Part shown: in pieces, positions 25,573 through 32,508 of the stretch
How the letters are laid out: every line of letters begins with the position of its first letter
Position numbering within the stretch: the first letter of the stretch is position 1
Source of the DNA: Palsa-504 sp963753225
GTDB lineage: Bacteria > Actinomycetota > Actinomycetes > Streptosporangiales > Streptosporangiaceae
Reading direction: 5' to 3'
Assembly (NCBI GenBank): GCA_963753225.1
Contig: CAVWBQ010000047.1
Coordinates: forward strand, 186,001 to 250,000
Length of the DNA: 64,000 nucleotides
Translations under genes and position numbers: made by a program
Notes under the pieces: generated by a model
What the model saw: the letters and a program-made list of their open reading frames with translations, nothing else
Told to the model about the DNA's origin: nothing
Database searches by the model: none

Positions 25573-25980
25573 TCATTCCACCACGGAAACCGGCTCCTCG
25601 GTGACGACGCCATCGGTGATCCGGAAGGAGCGGAACTCGGTCGCGTCCTCCTCCCGGGTCGAGACCAGCACGTAGTGCGCGTGCGGCTCGCTGGCGTAGG
25701 AGATGTCGGTGCGGGACGGGTAGGCCTCGGTGGCGGTGTGCGAGTGGTAGATGACGACGGGTTCCTCGTCGTTGTCGTCCATCTCCCGCCATACCCGGAA
25801 CTGCTCGGCCGAGTCGAAACGGTAGAAGGTCGGGGACCGTTCGGCGTTCATCATGGCGATGAAGCGTTCTGGGTGGTCGCTTCCGGCCGGCCCGGCGATC
25901 ACGCCGCAGGCCTCGTCCGGGTGATCGGCGCGGGCGTGGGCCACGATCTTGTCGTATAGCGAACGCGGGATCGTCAGCAT
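25573..25980 (-). CDS. mec: JAMM zinc metallopeptidase Mec (CysO-cysteine hydrolase)
   Basis: Cleaves the CysO-cysteine adduct to release cysteine and free CysO. The JAMM motif is complete: Glu23 in DEACGVI, then His79-Ser-His81, Ser89 and Asp92 in YHSHTATEAYPSRTD. Length is 135 residues. It lies 76 bp before cysO in the order mec, cysO, cysM known from M. tuberculosis. Because CysO ends in two residues beyond GG, this enzyme may also mature the precursor. Confidence 0.94.
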   Translation of the reverse strand: MLTIPRSLYDKIVAHARADHPDEACGVIAGPAGSDHPERFIAMMNAERSPTFYRFDSAEQFRVWREMDDNDEEPVVIYHSHTATEAYPSRTDISYASEPHAHYVLVSTREEDATEFRSFRITDGVVTEEPVSVVE

Positions 25981-25999
25981 GATCGACGAGCATACGGGC

Positions 26000-26049
26000 C
26001 GGGGGGTTCGCGGGGGGCGGAGCCCGGGGGGTTCGCGGGGGGCGGAGCC
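26000..26049. repeat. 25-bp GC-rich unit, two tandem copies
   Basis: Two identical adjacent units beginning CGGGGGGTTCGCGGGGGG and ending CGGAGCC lie between the DUF2017 stop and the mec start. Together with the CCCCCGCGGG that follows they can fold strongly and may end or slow transcription. M. tuberculosis has an extra gene (Rv1333) at this position. Confidence 0.75.
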
Positions 26050-26058
26050 CCCCGCGGG

Positions 26059-26619
26059 TTAGTTGAGCGCTTGGACCAGGGATTCCTGGACGGCGCCGAG
26101 CCAGGCGTACACCTCGAACGCGCTCCACTGCGGGTCGTCCGGCTTCAGCCGCCCCCACTGCTCCTCGAACTCCTCGGTAACGCCGAGCCTGACGCCGAGC
26201 GCGAGCCTGACGTCGTTCAGCGCCTTGAGCCAGCTCGCGGCCTGGTCCTGGGTCAGCTGGATGCGCCCGCCCGCCTCGGGCAGCGTGTCCAGCATCTCCT
26301 GGGCGGCCTGGTGCTTGGCGCTGCGCAGCGCGGGCTCGGTGTACTTGCGGAACTCCCCGGCCGCCTCCGGATCGTCGCGATAGCCGTCCGGCAGCAGCCG
26401 GGCCAGAACCGGGTCCTCGGGAGGCTTGTCCGCCCCCGGCCCCTGCACCATCGCCTCCAGCGCGGCCAGTTCGGCGTCCTCGCCCGGGGCGGGGCCCTCG
26501 ATGTCCTCCGGCTCGACCAGCGACATGACCTGGCCGACCAGGCTGCGCAGCAGGGATGCTTCAGCCGCGGCGAGCCAGGCGCGCGCGCCGCCACCGCGAA
26601 CCGACCGGAATGGCTCCAT
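26059..26619 (-). CDS. DUF2017 family protein
   Basis: A 186-residue, mainly helical acidic protein with no signal or membrane segment. The N-terminus MEPFRSVRGGG, the LLRSLVGQVMSLVEP helix and the C-terminal DDPQWSAFEVYAWLGAVQESLVQ segment match actinobacterial DUF2017, the family encoded next to clpS (Rv1332 in M. tuberculosis). Its function is unknown; the constant linkage to clpS hints at a role in protein turnover. It starts 9 bp after clpS. Confidence 0.88.
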   Translation of the reverse strand: MEPFRSVRGGGARAWLAAAEASLLRSLVGQVMSLVEPEDIEGPAPGEDAELAALEAMVQGPGADKPPEDPVLARLLPDGYRDDPEAAGEFRKYTEPALRSAKHQAAQEMLDTLPEAGGRIQLTQDQAASWLKALNDVRLALGVRLGVTEEFEEQWGRLKPDDPQWSAFEVYAWLGAVQESLVQALN

Positions 26620-26628
26620 ATGGGCTGG

Positions 26629-26919
26629 CTACTTGTCCTGCTTCACCGTGGCCCATAGGCCGTAGCCGTGCAGGACCTCGACGTTGTGCTCCATGGCTTC
26701 CCTCGCCCCGGCGGCGACCACCGCCTTGCCCTTGTGGTGCACGTCGAGCATCAGCTTGGTGGCCTTTTTCTTCGGGTAGCCGAAGACGTGCTGGAACACG
26801 TACGTCACGTAGGACATCAGGTTGACCGGGTCGTTCCAGACGATCGTGACCCAGGGCTTGTCCGACACCGGATTGTCTGCGGATCGTGGAACTTCGACCT
26901 CTGCAGGCGCCGCGCTCAC
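26629..26919 (-). CDS. clpS: ATP-dependent Clp protease adaptor ClpS
   Basis: Adaptor that delivers N-degron substrates to ClpC or ClpA. WVTIVWNDPVNLMSYVTYVFQHVFG is the N-end-residue-binding core and MLDVHHKGKAVVAAGAREAMEHNV the conserved helix face. AGGAGG at about 26930 is 9 nt from the GTG at 26919 but only 3 nt from the ATG at 26925, so I prefer GTG (96 residues). It diverges from pncB across about 35 bp, the same arrangement as Rv1330c/Rv1331. Confidence 0.93.
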   Translation of the reverse strand: MSAAPAEVEVPRSADNPVSDKPWVTIVWNDPVNLMSYVTYVFQHVFGYPKKKATKLMLDVHHKGKAVVAAGAREAMEHNVEVLHGYGLWATVKQDK

Positions 26920-26953
26920 AACCATCCACCTCCTACTCCGTAGTCTTCCACCT

Positions 26954-28345
26954 GTGACCAATCCCGTGAACCACCAGCCTCCGCCCGGTTCCGAACCGGC
27001 CGCCGCCGAGCTGGGCACGGCCCAGACCGGGACAGCCCCGCTCGGGACGGCGCTGCTCACCGACCACTACGAGCTCACCATGCTGCAGGCATCGCTGCGC
27101 AGCGGGGCGGCCGACCGCAAAGCCGTCTTCGAGGTGTTCGCCAGGCACCTGCCGCACGGCCGAAGATACGGCGTCGTGGCGGGCACCGGGCGACTTCTCG
27201 ACGCGATTGAGCGGTTCCGCTTCGGCCCGGCCGACCTGGAGTTCCTTGGCGGCGCGGGCATCGTGGACGAGCCGACGCTTTCTTTTCTCGAATCCTACCG
27301 TTTCAGCGGAAACATCTGGGGTTACTCCGAAGGGGATTGCTACTTCCCCGGCTCCCCCATTCTCGTCGTGGAGGGCACGTTCGCCGAGGCGGTGCTGCTG
27401 GAGACCGTGTCCCTGTCCATCCTCAACCACGACTGCGCGATCGCGTCCGCCGCGTCCCGGATGGTGACCGCGGCCGGCGACCGGCCGCTGATCGAGATGG
27501 GCTCGCGGCGGACCCACGAGCGGGCCGCGGTGGCCAGCGCCCGGGCGGCCTACATCGCCGGCTTCGCGTCGACCTCGAACCTGCGGGCGCGGTACGAGTT
27601 CGGCATCCCGAGCGCGGGGACCAGCGCGCACGCCTTCACCCTGATCCACGACAGCGAGCGGCACGCGTTCGCGAGCCAGCTCGAGTCGCTGGGCAAGGGG
27701 ACGACGCTGCTGGTGGACACGTACGACGTGCCGCGCGCGGTGCGCACGGCGGTCGAGGTGGCGGGCAGCGAGCTTGGCGCGATACGGATCGACAGCGGCG
27801 ACCTGCAGGTGCTGGCCCGGCAGGTCCGGGCGCTGCTGGACGAGCTGGGCGCGACCAAGACCAGGATCGTGCTCACCGGCGACCTGGACGAGTACTCCAT
27901 CGCGGCGCTCGGCACGGTCCCGGTAGACGGCTACGGGGTGGGCACGTCGCTGGTGACGGGTTCGGGGGCGCCGACGGCGGCGCTGGTGTACAAGCTGGTG
28001 GCGCGGGCTTCGGCGTCGGAGGAGGGGGTAATGGAGCCGGTGGCCAAGCGCTCGGTGGGCAAGCCGGGTCGCGGCGGGCGCAAGTGGGCCGTGCGGCACC
28101 GGGACCAGCAGGGCACGGCACTGTCGGAGCGGGTCAGCCTGACGTCGCCGGAGCCGGGGCCGCTGGATCGGGAGCTGCTCGTGCCGCTGGTGGCGGACGG
28201 CGAGGTGGTGGGACGGCACGGGGCCGAGGAGGCGCGGGCGCGGCACCGCGCGGCGCTGGCCGAGCTGCCGCCGTACGCGCTGCAGCTGTCGCGCGGCTAC
28301 CCCGCCATCCCCACCGTCTTCGACCCCAACGGGGACGACGTCTAG
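26954..28345 (+). CDS. pncB: Nicotinate phosphoribosyltransferase
   Basis: Converts nicotinic acid and PRPP to nicotinate mononucleotide in NAD salvage. LLTDHYELTMLQASL at the N-terminus, the VFEVFARHLPHGRRYGVVAG strand, IEMGSRRTHE, GTSAHAF and DTYDVPRAVRTAV are family motifs with the catalytic His near residue 218. I chose the GTG at 26954 (463 residues); the upstream extension overlaps clpS. A nicotinamidase at 35191-35763 would supply its substrate. The gene is followed by tandem repeats and a copy of the 52-bp element. Confidence 0.94.
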   Translation: MTNPVNHQPPPGSEPAAAELGTAQTGTAPLGTALLTDHYELTMLQASLRSGAADRKAVFEVFARHLPHGRRYGVVAGTGRLLDAIERFRFGPADLEFLGGAGIVDEPTLSFLESYRFSGNIWGYSEGDCYFPGSPILVVEGTFAEAVLLETVSLSILNHDCAIASAASRMVTAAGDRPLIEMGSRRTHERAAVASARAAYIAGFASTSNLRARYEFGIPSAGTSAHAFTLIHDSERHAFASQLESLGKGTTLLVDTYDVPRAVRTAVEVAGSELGAIRIDSGDLQVLARQVRALLDELGATKTRIVLTGDLDEYSIAALGTVPVDGYGVGTSLVTGSGAPTAALVYKLVARASASEEGVMEPVAKRSVGKPGRGGRKWAVRHRDQQGTALSERVSLTSPEPGPLDRELLVPLVADGEVVGRHGAEEARARHRAALAELPPYALQLSRGYPAIPTVFDPNGDDV

Positions 28346-28365
28346 CGGCGGCAGCCCGCATAGCT

Positions 28366-28426
28366 TTTCGCGTGGGTCGCCTTTCGCGTGGTCGCCTTTC
28401 GCGTGGGTCGCCTTTCGCGTGGGTCG
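28366..28426. repeat. 16-bp tandem repeat, about four copies
   Basis: The unit TTTCGCGTGGGTCGCC begins at 28366, 28382 (one G fewer), 28397 and 28413. The fourth copy runs into the 52-bp element, sharing GGGTCG with it. It lies 20 bp after pncB. Confidence 0.85.
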
Positions 28427-28472
28427 ATGTGCCGTTGGTCCGGTTCTAGGCGACCCGATGTGCCATCGACCC
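28421..28472. repeat. 52-bp dispersed palindromic element, copy 2
   Basis: Begins GGGTCGATGTGCCGTTGG and ends GATGTGCCATCGACCC. Its reverse complement matches copy 1 (24028-24079) over the full length apart from a few bases near the centre. It lies between tandem repeats, after pncB and before the sulfonate operon. Confidence 0.8.
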
Positions 28473-28474
28473 CG

Positions 28475-28528
28475 GGGGAAGCCCCGGGGAAGCCCCGGGG
28501 AAGCCCCGGGAAGTCCCGGGGAAGCCGG
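28475..28528. repeat. Short tandem repeat of GGGGAAGCCCC type
   Basis: Four to five imperfect copies of an 11-12-bp unit related to CCCCGGGGAAG follow the 52-bp element directly. Each unit is itself partly self-complementary. It ends about 30 bp before the palindromic operator of the sulfonate operon. Confidence 0.75.
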
Positions 28529-28560
28529 GTGAGGCAGGGCGCTTGGCACGGTGACATCGG

Positions 28561-28589
28561 ACTTTGTCAATAAAACCTATTGACAAAGT
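28561..28589. promoter_or_regulatory. 29-bp perfect palindromic operator over the -35 box of the sulfonate operon
   Basis: ACTTTGTCAATA and TATTGACAAAGT are perfect 12-bp inverted arms around AAACC. The right arm contains TTGACA (28580-28585), the -35 box of the promoter. A bound repressor would block RNA polymerase. No regulator gene adjoins it, so the protein must be encoded elsewhere. Confidence 0.75.
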
Positions 28590-28607
28590 AGGTAATTGGC
28601 TTAAGGT
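28580..28607 (+). promoter_or_regulatory. Sigma-70-type promoter giving a leaderless transcript
   Basis: TTGACA (28580-28585), a 16-bp spacer and TAAGGT (28602-28607). The predicted start, about 7 nt after the -10 box, is the A of the ATG at 28614, so the leader peptide would be the first thing on the message. Confidence 0.6.
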
Positions 28608-28613
28608 TGTGGC

Positions 28614-28685
28614 ATGGGTCACCGCGAGCCGCTCGTAGCGCGCCTGTACACCGATCTCGGGCGGCAGGCCAGCGCGTCCTGTTAG
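28614..28685 (+). CDS. Leaderless 23-residue leader peptide ending in Cys-stop
   Basis: Opens with MGHREPL and ends RQASASC, followed by TAG at 28683-28685. Short ORFs of this kind, with an Arg-Gln-x-Ser-like segment and terminal Cys, precede sulfur-acquisition genes in many actinomycetes; in mycobacteria leaderless Cys-rich short ORFs act as cysteine-responsive attenuators. Here it stands before a sulfonate transporter and two desulfonating-type monooxygenases. A small hairpin, GCTCA/TGAGC (28697-28710), follows 11 nt after the stop. The role in control is inferred; the peptide has only one Cys codon. Confidence 0.65.
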   Translation: MGHREPLVARLYTDLGRQASASC

Positions 28686-28805
28686 CCCTCCGGACTGCTC
28701 ACCGTTGAGCGCTGCAACCGCGGGCTTCCCTTCGCCGCCCCGCCGCCGGCCGAACGCCGCCGGCGTCGGCGTCGGCACCAGGGCTGGTACCGGCTGATCA
28801 GCCCG

Positions 28806-29543
28806 GTGGCGGTGGTCGCGCTGTGGCAGCTGCTCAGCTCGGCCGGGCTGATCCCGGCGGACAAGCTCCCGCCGCCGACGACCGTCTGGCACACCGCCGT
28901 CAGCCTGGTAACGACTAGCTCCCCCGCCTACGGCACGCTGCAGGGCGCGATGGGCGTCTCGCTGCAGCGGATGGCGATCGGCTTCGCTGTCGGCGGCACG
29001 ATCGCGGTGCTGCTCGCCCTGGTCGCCGGGCTGAGCCGGCTCGGCGAGAACGCCGTCGACCCGCTGCTGCAGATCGTCCGGATGCTGCCCCTGTTCGGGC
29101 TGATCCCGGTGTTCATCGTGTGGTTCGGGATCGGCGAGCTGCCGAAGATCATCCTGATCGCGCTGGGCGCCGCCATCCCGCTCTACCTGAACACGTTCGC
29201 CGGCATCCGCAGCGTCGACGCCAAGCTCGCCGAGGTCGGCCGGGTGCAACGGCTCACCCGGACCGAGACGATCCGGCACATCGTGCTGCCCGGCGCGCTG
29301 CCGCAGGCGCTGACCGGGCTGCGGCAGAGCCTCGGCGTGGCCTGGCTGGCCCTGGTCGTGGCCGAACAGGTCAACGCCAACGCGGGCCTCGGCTTCATGA
29401 TCAGCCAGGCCACGCAGTTCCTGCGCAACGACGTGATCCTGGTCGCGCTGGCCGTCTACGCGGTGCTCGGCCTCATCACCGACGCCCTGGTCCGGCTGCT
29501 GGAGAGGAGGGCGCTGGCATGGCGACGCGGGATCCTGGGGTAG
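28806..29543 (+). CDS. ssuC: Sulfonate ABC transporter permease (SsuC-like)
   Basis: Inner-membrane subunit for uptake of aliphatic sulfonates. About six membrane helices and the inner-membrane signature AEVGRVQRLTRTETIRHIVLPGALPQALTGLRQ near the centre. GTG 28806 is the first canonical start, giving 245 residues, but it falls inside the first membrane helix. The frame continues upstream as an Arg-rich segment (ERRRRRRRHQGWYRLISP), the usual cytoplasmic N-terminus, to the leader-peptide stop at 28683 with no ATG, GTG or TTG. Translation may begin at CTG 28695. Confidence 0.85.
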   Translation: MAVVALWQLLSSAGLIPADKLPPPTTVWHTAVSLVTTSSPAYGTLQGAMGVSLQRMAIGFAVGGTIAVLLALVAGLSRLGENAVDPLLQIVRMLPLFGLIPVFIVWFGIGELPKIILIALGAAIPLYLNTFAGIRSVDAKLAEVGRVQRLTRTETIRHIVLPGALPQALTGLRQSLGVAWLALVVAEQVNANAGLGFMISQATQFLRNDVILVALAVYAVLGLITDALVRLLERRALAWRRGILG

Positions 29544-29555
29544 CCAGCCTGCGGG

Positions 29556-30293
29556 TTGCGGCCGGGCCCGGCCGGCCCGGCCGGCCCGGGTGGGCTGGCC
29601 GCGCGGGTGCGCGGGCTGAGCCGGGCGTTCGGCGGCCGGGTGGTGCTCGACGGCGTCGACCTGGACATCGCCCCTGGCGAGTTCGTGGCCATGCTCGGCG
29701 TGAGCGGGACCGGCAAGTCGACGCTGCTGCGCGCGCTGGCCGGGCTCGACCGCGAGGTCACCGGCGAGCTGAGCGTGCCCGGACCGGTCGCGGTCGCGTT
29801 CCAGGAGCCGCGGCTGCTGCCGTGGCGCCGGGTGCTGGCCAACGTGGCCCTCGGGCTGCGCGTGCCGGACGCCGGCGCGGTGGCCGGCCGGGCGCTGGAG
29901 GAGGTCGGCCTGACCGAACGGGCGGACGCCTGGCCGCTGACCCTGTCCGGCGGCGAGGCCCAGCGGGCGGCGCTGGCCCGGGCCCTGGTCCGCGAGCCCA
30001 GCCTGCTCCTGCTGGACGAGCCGTTCAGCGCGCTCGACGCACTGACCAGGATCGCCATGCACCGCCTGGTGCTGCGGCTGTGGGAGCGCCACCGGCCCGC
30101 GGTGCTGCTGGTCACCCACGACGTGGATGAGGCGCTCATCCTCGCCGACCGGGTGCTGGTCCTGGCCAGCGGCCGGATCGTCTTCAGCGGGCCGGTGGAG
30201 GTCTCCCGCCCGCGCGACCGAGACAACCCCGGGCTCACCGCGCTGCGGCATCGGCTGCTGACGGAGCTCGGCGTCAATACGGAAGGACAATAA
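29556..30293 (+). CDS. ssuB: Sulfonate ABC transporter ATP-binding protein (SsuB-like), 5' frameshift likely
   Basis: ATPase of the sulfonate importer. Walker A GVSGTGKST, Q-loop AFQEPRLLPW, signature LSGGEAQR and Walker B LLLLDEPFSALD are all present. In the intact frame the only start is TTG 29556 with a weak ribosome-binding site. A far better start, ATG 29519 with GAGAGGAGG upstream and MATRDPGVASLRV, is in another frame; one extra base in the GGCCCGGCC repeat tract at 29560-29595 would explain this. The stop overlaps the next ATG as TAATG. Confidence 0.85.
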   Translation: MRPGPAGPAGPGGLAARVRGLSRAFGGRVVLDGVDLDIAPGEFVAMLGVSGTGKSTLLRALAGLDREVTGELSVPGPVAVAFQEPRLLPWRRVLANVALGLRVPDAGAVAGRALEEVGLTERADAWPLTLSGGEAQRAALARALVREPSLLLLDEPFSALDALTRIAMHRLVLRLWERHRPAVLLVTHDVDEALILADRVLVLASGRIVFSGPVEVSRPRDRDNPGLTALRHRLLTELGVNTEGQ

Positions 30294-31330
30294 TGAACCG
30301 AACGAACCGGGTGCTCGCCCTAGCGGCGGCCGCGAGCCTGGCCGTGCTGACCGCGTGCTCGTCGTCCTCGTCATCCTCGGCCGCGGGCGGCGGGGCCACG
30401 GCGAGCTCGTCCGGGACGAGAAGCGCGAACCAGGCCAGCGTGTCCGGGGTGACGCTGCACGTCGGCGACCAGGCCGGCACCGGGGCGCAGGCGCTGCTGA
30501 CCGCGGCCGGGCTGATCGGCAAGCTGCCGTTCAAGGTGGCCTGGTCCGACTTCACCTCGGGGCCGCCGATGCTCCAGGCCATGGGGGCCGGGTCGGTCGA
30601 CGTCGGCGGCGTGGGCAACGCGCCGCCGGTGTTCGCCGCGGCCGGCGGCAGCAAGATCGCCATCGTCGGCGCCTACCAGGCCAACCCGCTCGGGTCCGCG
30701 CTGCTGGTGCCGAAGGGCTCGCCGATCACCTCGGTGGCGCAGCTGAAGGGGAAGCGGATCGCGGTTGCGCAGGGGAGCTCGGCCGACTACCACCTGCTCA
30801 CCGTGCTGAACAAGGCGGGCCTGAGCGTGCACGACGTGACGCTGACCTACCTGCAGCCGGCCGAAGGGCTGGCCGCGCTGATCTCGGGACACGTCGACGC
30901 GCGGGACATCTGGTCGCCGTTCGTCGAGCAGGCCGAGGTGCAGAAGAACGCCAAGGCGCTGGTCACCGGGAACGGGTACGGCAGCCCGTACTCGTTCGCG
31001 GTCGCGTCCCGCGCCGCGCTGGACGACCCGGCCAGGGCCGCCGCGATCAAGGACTACCTCGCGCTGGTGGCGCAGGCGCACGCCTGGGCCACCAGCCATC
31101 AGTCGGCCTGGGCAAGTGTGTGGGCCAAGGCGAGCGGGCTGCCGGATGCCGTGATGGTCAAGGCGGCCAGTGACGACTCCTCGCTGGCCGTGCCGATCAC
31201 GCCCGCGGTCATCACCTCCGAACAGCAGGTCTCCGACGCGTTCACCAAGGCGGGGCTGATCCCGGTGCACGTGGACTTCAACGACTACGTGGTCACCTCG
31301 TTCAACAACACGGCGAGCGTGGGGTTATGA
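30293..31330 (+). CDS. ssuA: Sulfonate ABC transporter substrate-binding lipoprotein (SsuA-like)
   Basis: Extracellular receptor for sulfonates, 345 residues. Signal peptide ends in LAVLTAC with the lipidated Cys at residue 22, then a Ser-rich linker. LPFKVAWSDFTSGPPMLQAMGAGSVDVG, GNAPPVFAAA and GKRIAVAQGSSADYHLL are hallmarks of the aliphatic-sulfonate-binding group. Unlike most ssu operons it lies after permease and ATPase. It overlaps the ssuD start by 4 bp (ATGA). Confidence 0.92.
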   Translation: MNRTNRVLALAAAASLAVLTACSSSSSSSAAGGGATASSSGTRSANQASVSGVTLHVGDQAGTGAQALLTAAGLIGKLPFKVAWSDFTSGPPMLQAMGAGSVDVGGVGNAPPVFAAAGGSKIAIVGAYQANPLGSALLVPKGSPITSVAQLKGKRIAVAQGSSADYHLLTVLNKAGLSVHDVTLTYLQPAEGLAALISGHVDARDIWSPFVEQAEVQKNAKALVTGNGYGSPYSFAVASRAALDDPARAAAIKDYLALVAQAHAWATSHQSAWASVWAKASGLPDAVMVKAASDDSSLAVPITPAVITSEQQVSDAFTKAGLIPVHVDFNDYVVTSFNNTASVGL

Positions 31331-32508
31331 CGCTGACCTTCGACTGGTTCCTGCCCACCTCGGGCGACGGCCGGACGATCTACGGCCGGGGGCACAGCCT
31401 GCCGATAGCCCAGGCACAGGCCCTGCCCATTCCCGGCGACCGGCCACCGGACATCGAGTACCTGGGCCAGGTGGCCAGGGCCGCCGAGCAGCTCGGGTTC
31501 GCGGCGGTGCTCACCCCGACCGGCACCTGGTGCGAGGACGCCTGGCTGACGACGGCCGCGCTGATCACCGCCACCAGCAGGCTGAAGTTCCTGGTGGCCT
31601 TCCGGCCCGGGCTGATCTCCCCCACCCTGGCGGCCCAGATGGCCGCCAGCTACCAGCGAATCTCCCGCGGCAGGCTGCTGCTCAACGTGGTGACCGGCGG
31701 TCAGGCCGAGGAGCAGCGGCGATTCGGCGACCACCTGTCGCACGACGAGCGGTACGCCCGCACCGGCGAATTCCTGGCCATCGTGCGGGGCGCCTGGAGC
31801 GGGCAGCTGTTCGACTTCTCCGGCCGGTATTACCAGGTCGAGCAGGCCACCGTCATGCGGCCGCCGGACCCGGTACCCGGCATCTACTTCGGCGGCTCGT
31901 CAGCGGCCGCAGGCCCGGTCGCGGCCCGCTACGTCGACACGTACCTGACCTGGGGCGAGCCGCCGGCCCAGGTGGCGGAGAAGCTGGCCTGGATGCGCGG
32001 CCTGGCCGCGGCGGAAGGCCGGGAGCTGAGGTTCGGCATCCGGCTGCACGTGATCACCAGGGACACCGAGCGGGAGGCCTGGGCGGTGGCGGGCGCGCTG
32101 CTCGATCAGCTGGACCCGGAGGAGATCGCGAGCGCCCAGCAGATCCTTGGCCGCACCGAGTCGACCGGCCAGGACCGGATGCACGCGCTGCACGCGTCGT
32201 ACCGGCACAGCGGCGTCGCCAGGGACCTGGAGGTCTACCCGCATCTGTGGGCCGGGGTCGGGCTGGTGCGCGGCGGCGCGGGCACCGCGCTGGTCGGCAG
32301 CCACGAGCAGGTGGCCGACCTGATCGAGGAGTACGCGGCGCTGGGCATCTCGGAGTTCATCCTGTCCGGGTACCCGCACCTGGAGGAGGCGTACTGGTTC
32401 GGCGAGGGCGTGCTGCCCGAGCTGCGCCGGCGCGGCCGCTGGGCGCCGGGCGCGCCCTTGCCTGCGGGTGAGCGCGAGCTTGAGGAGGCCGGGTATGGTC
32501 CACGCTGA
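31327..32508 (+). CDS. ssuD: FMNH2-dependent alkanesulfonate monooxygenase (SsuD-like)
   Basis: Luciferase-like TIM-barrel enzyme, 393 residues, that cleaves alkanesulfonates to aldehyde and sulfite. TFDWFLPTSGDGRTI, TPTGTWCEDAW (with the Cys found in SsuD), LKFLVAFRPGLISPTLAAQMAA, SRGRLLLNVVTGG and the late SGYPHLEEAYWFGEGVLPEL match the family. A flavin reductase partner is needed and none is in the window. Translationally coupled to ssuA. Confidence 0.92.
   Translation: MTLTFDWFLPTSGDGRTIYGRGHSLPIAQAQALPIPGDRPPDIEYLGQVARAAEQLGFAAVLTPTGTWCEDAWLTTAALITATSRLKFLVAFRPGLISPTLAAQMAASYQRISRGRLLLNVVTGGQAEEQRRFGDHLSHDERYARTGEFLAIVRGAWSGQLFDFSGRYYQVEQATVMRPPDPVPGIYFGGSSAAAGPVAARYVDTYLTWGEPPAQVAEKLAWMRGLAAAEGRELRFGIRLHVITRDTEREAWAVAGALLDQLDPEEIASAQQILGRTESTGQDRMHALHASYRHSGVARDLEVYPHLWAGVGLVRGGAGTALVGSHEQVADLIEEYAALGISEFILSGYPHLEEAYWFGEGVLPELRRRGRWAPGAPLPAGERELEEAGYGPR

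Noticed and set aside
28446..30374. 642-residue open frame on the minus strand
   Set aside because: Antisense of ssuC and ssuB; the plus-strand genes carry clear motifs and form an operon.
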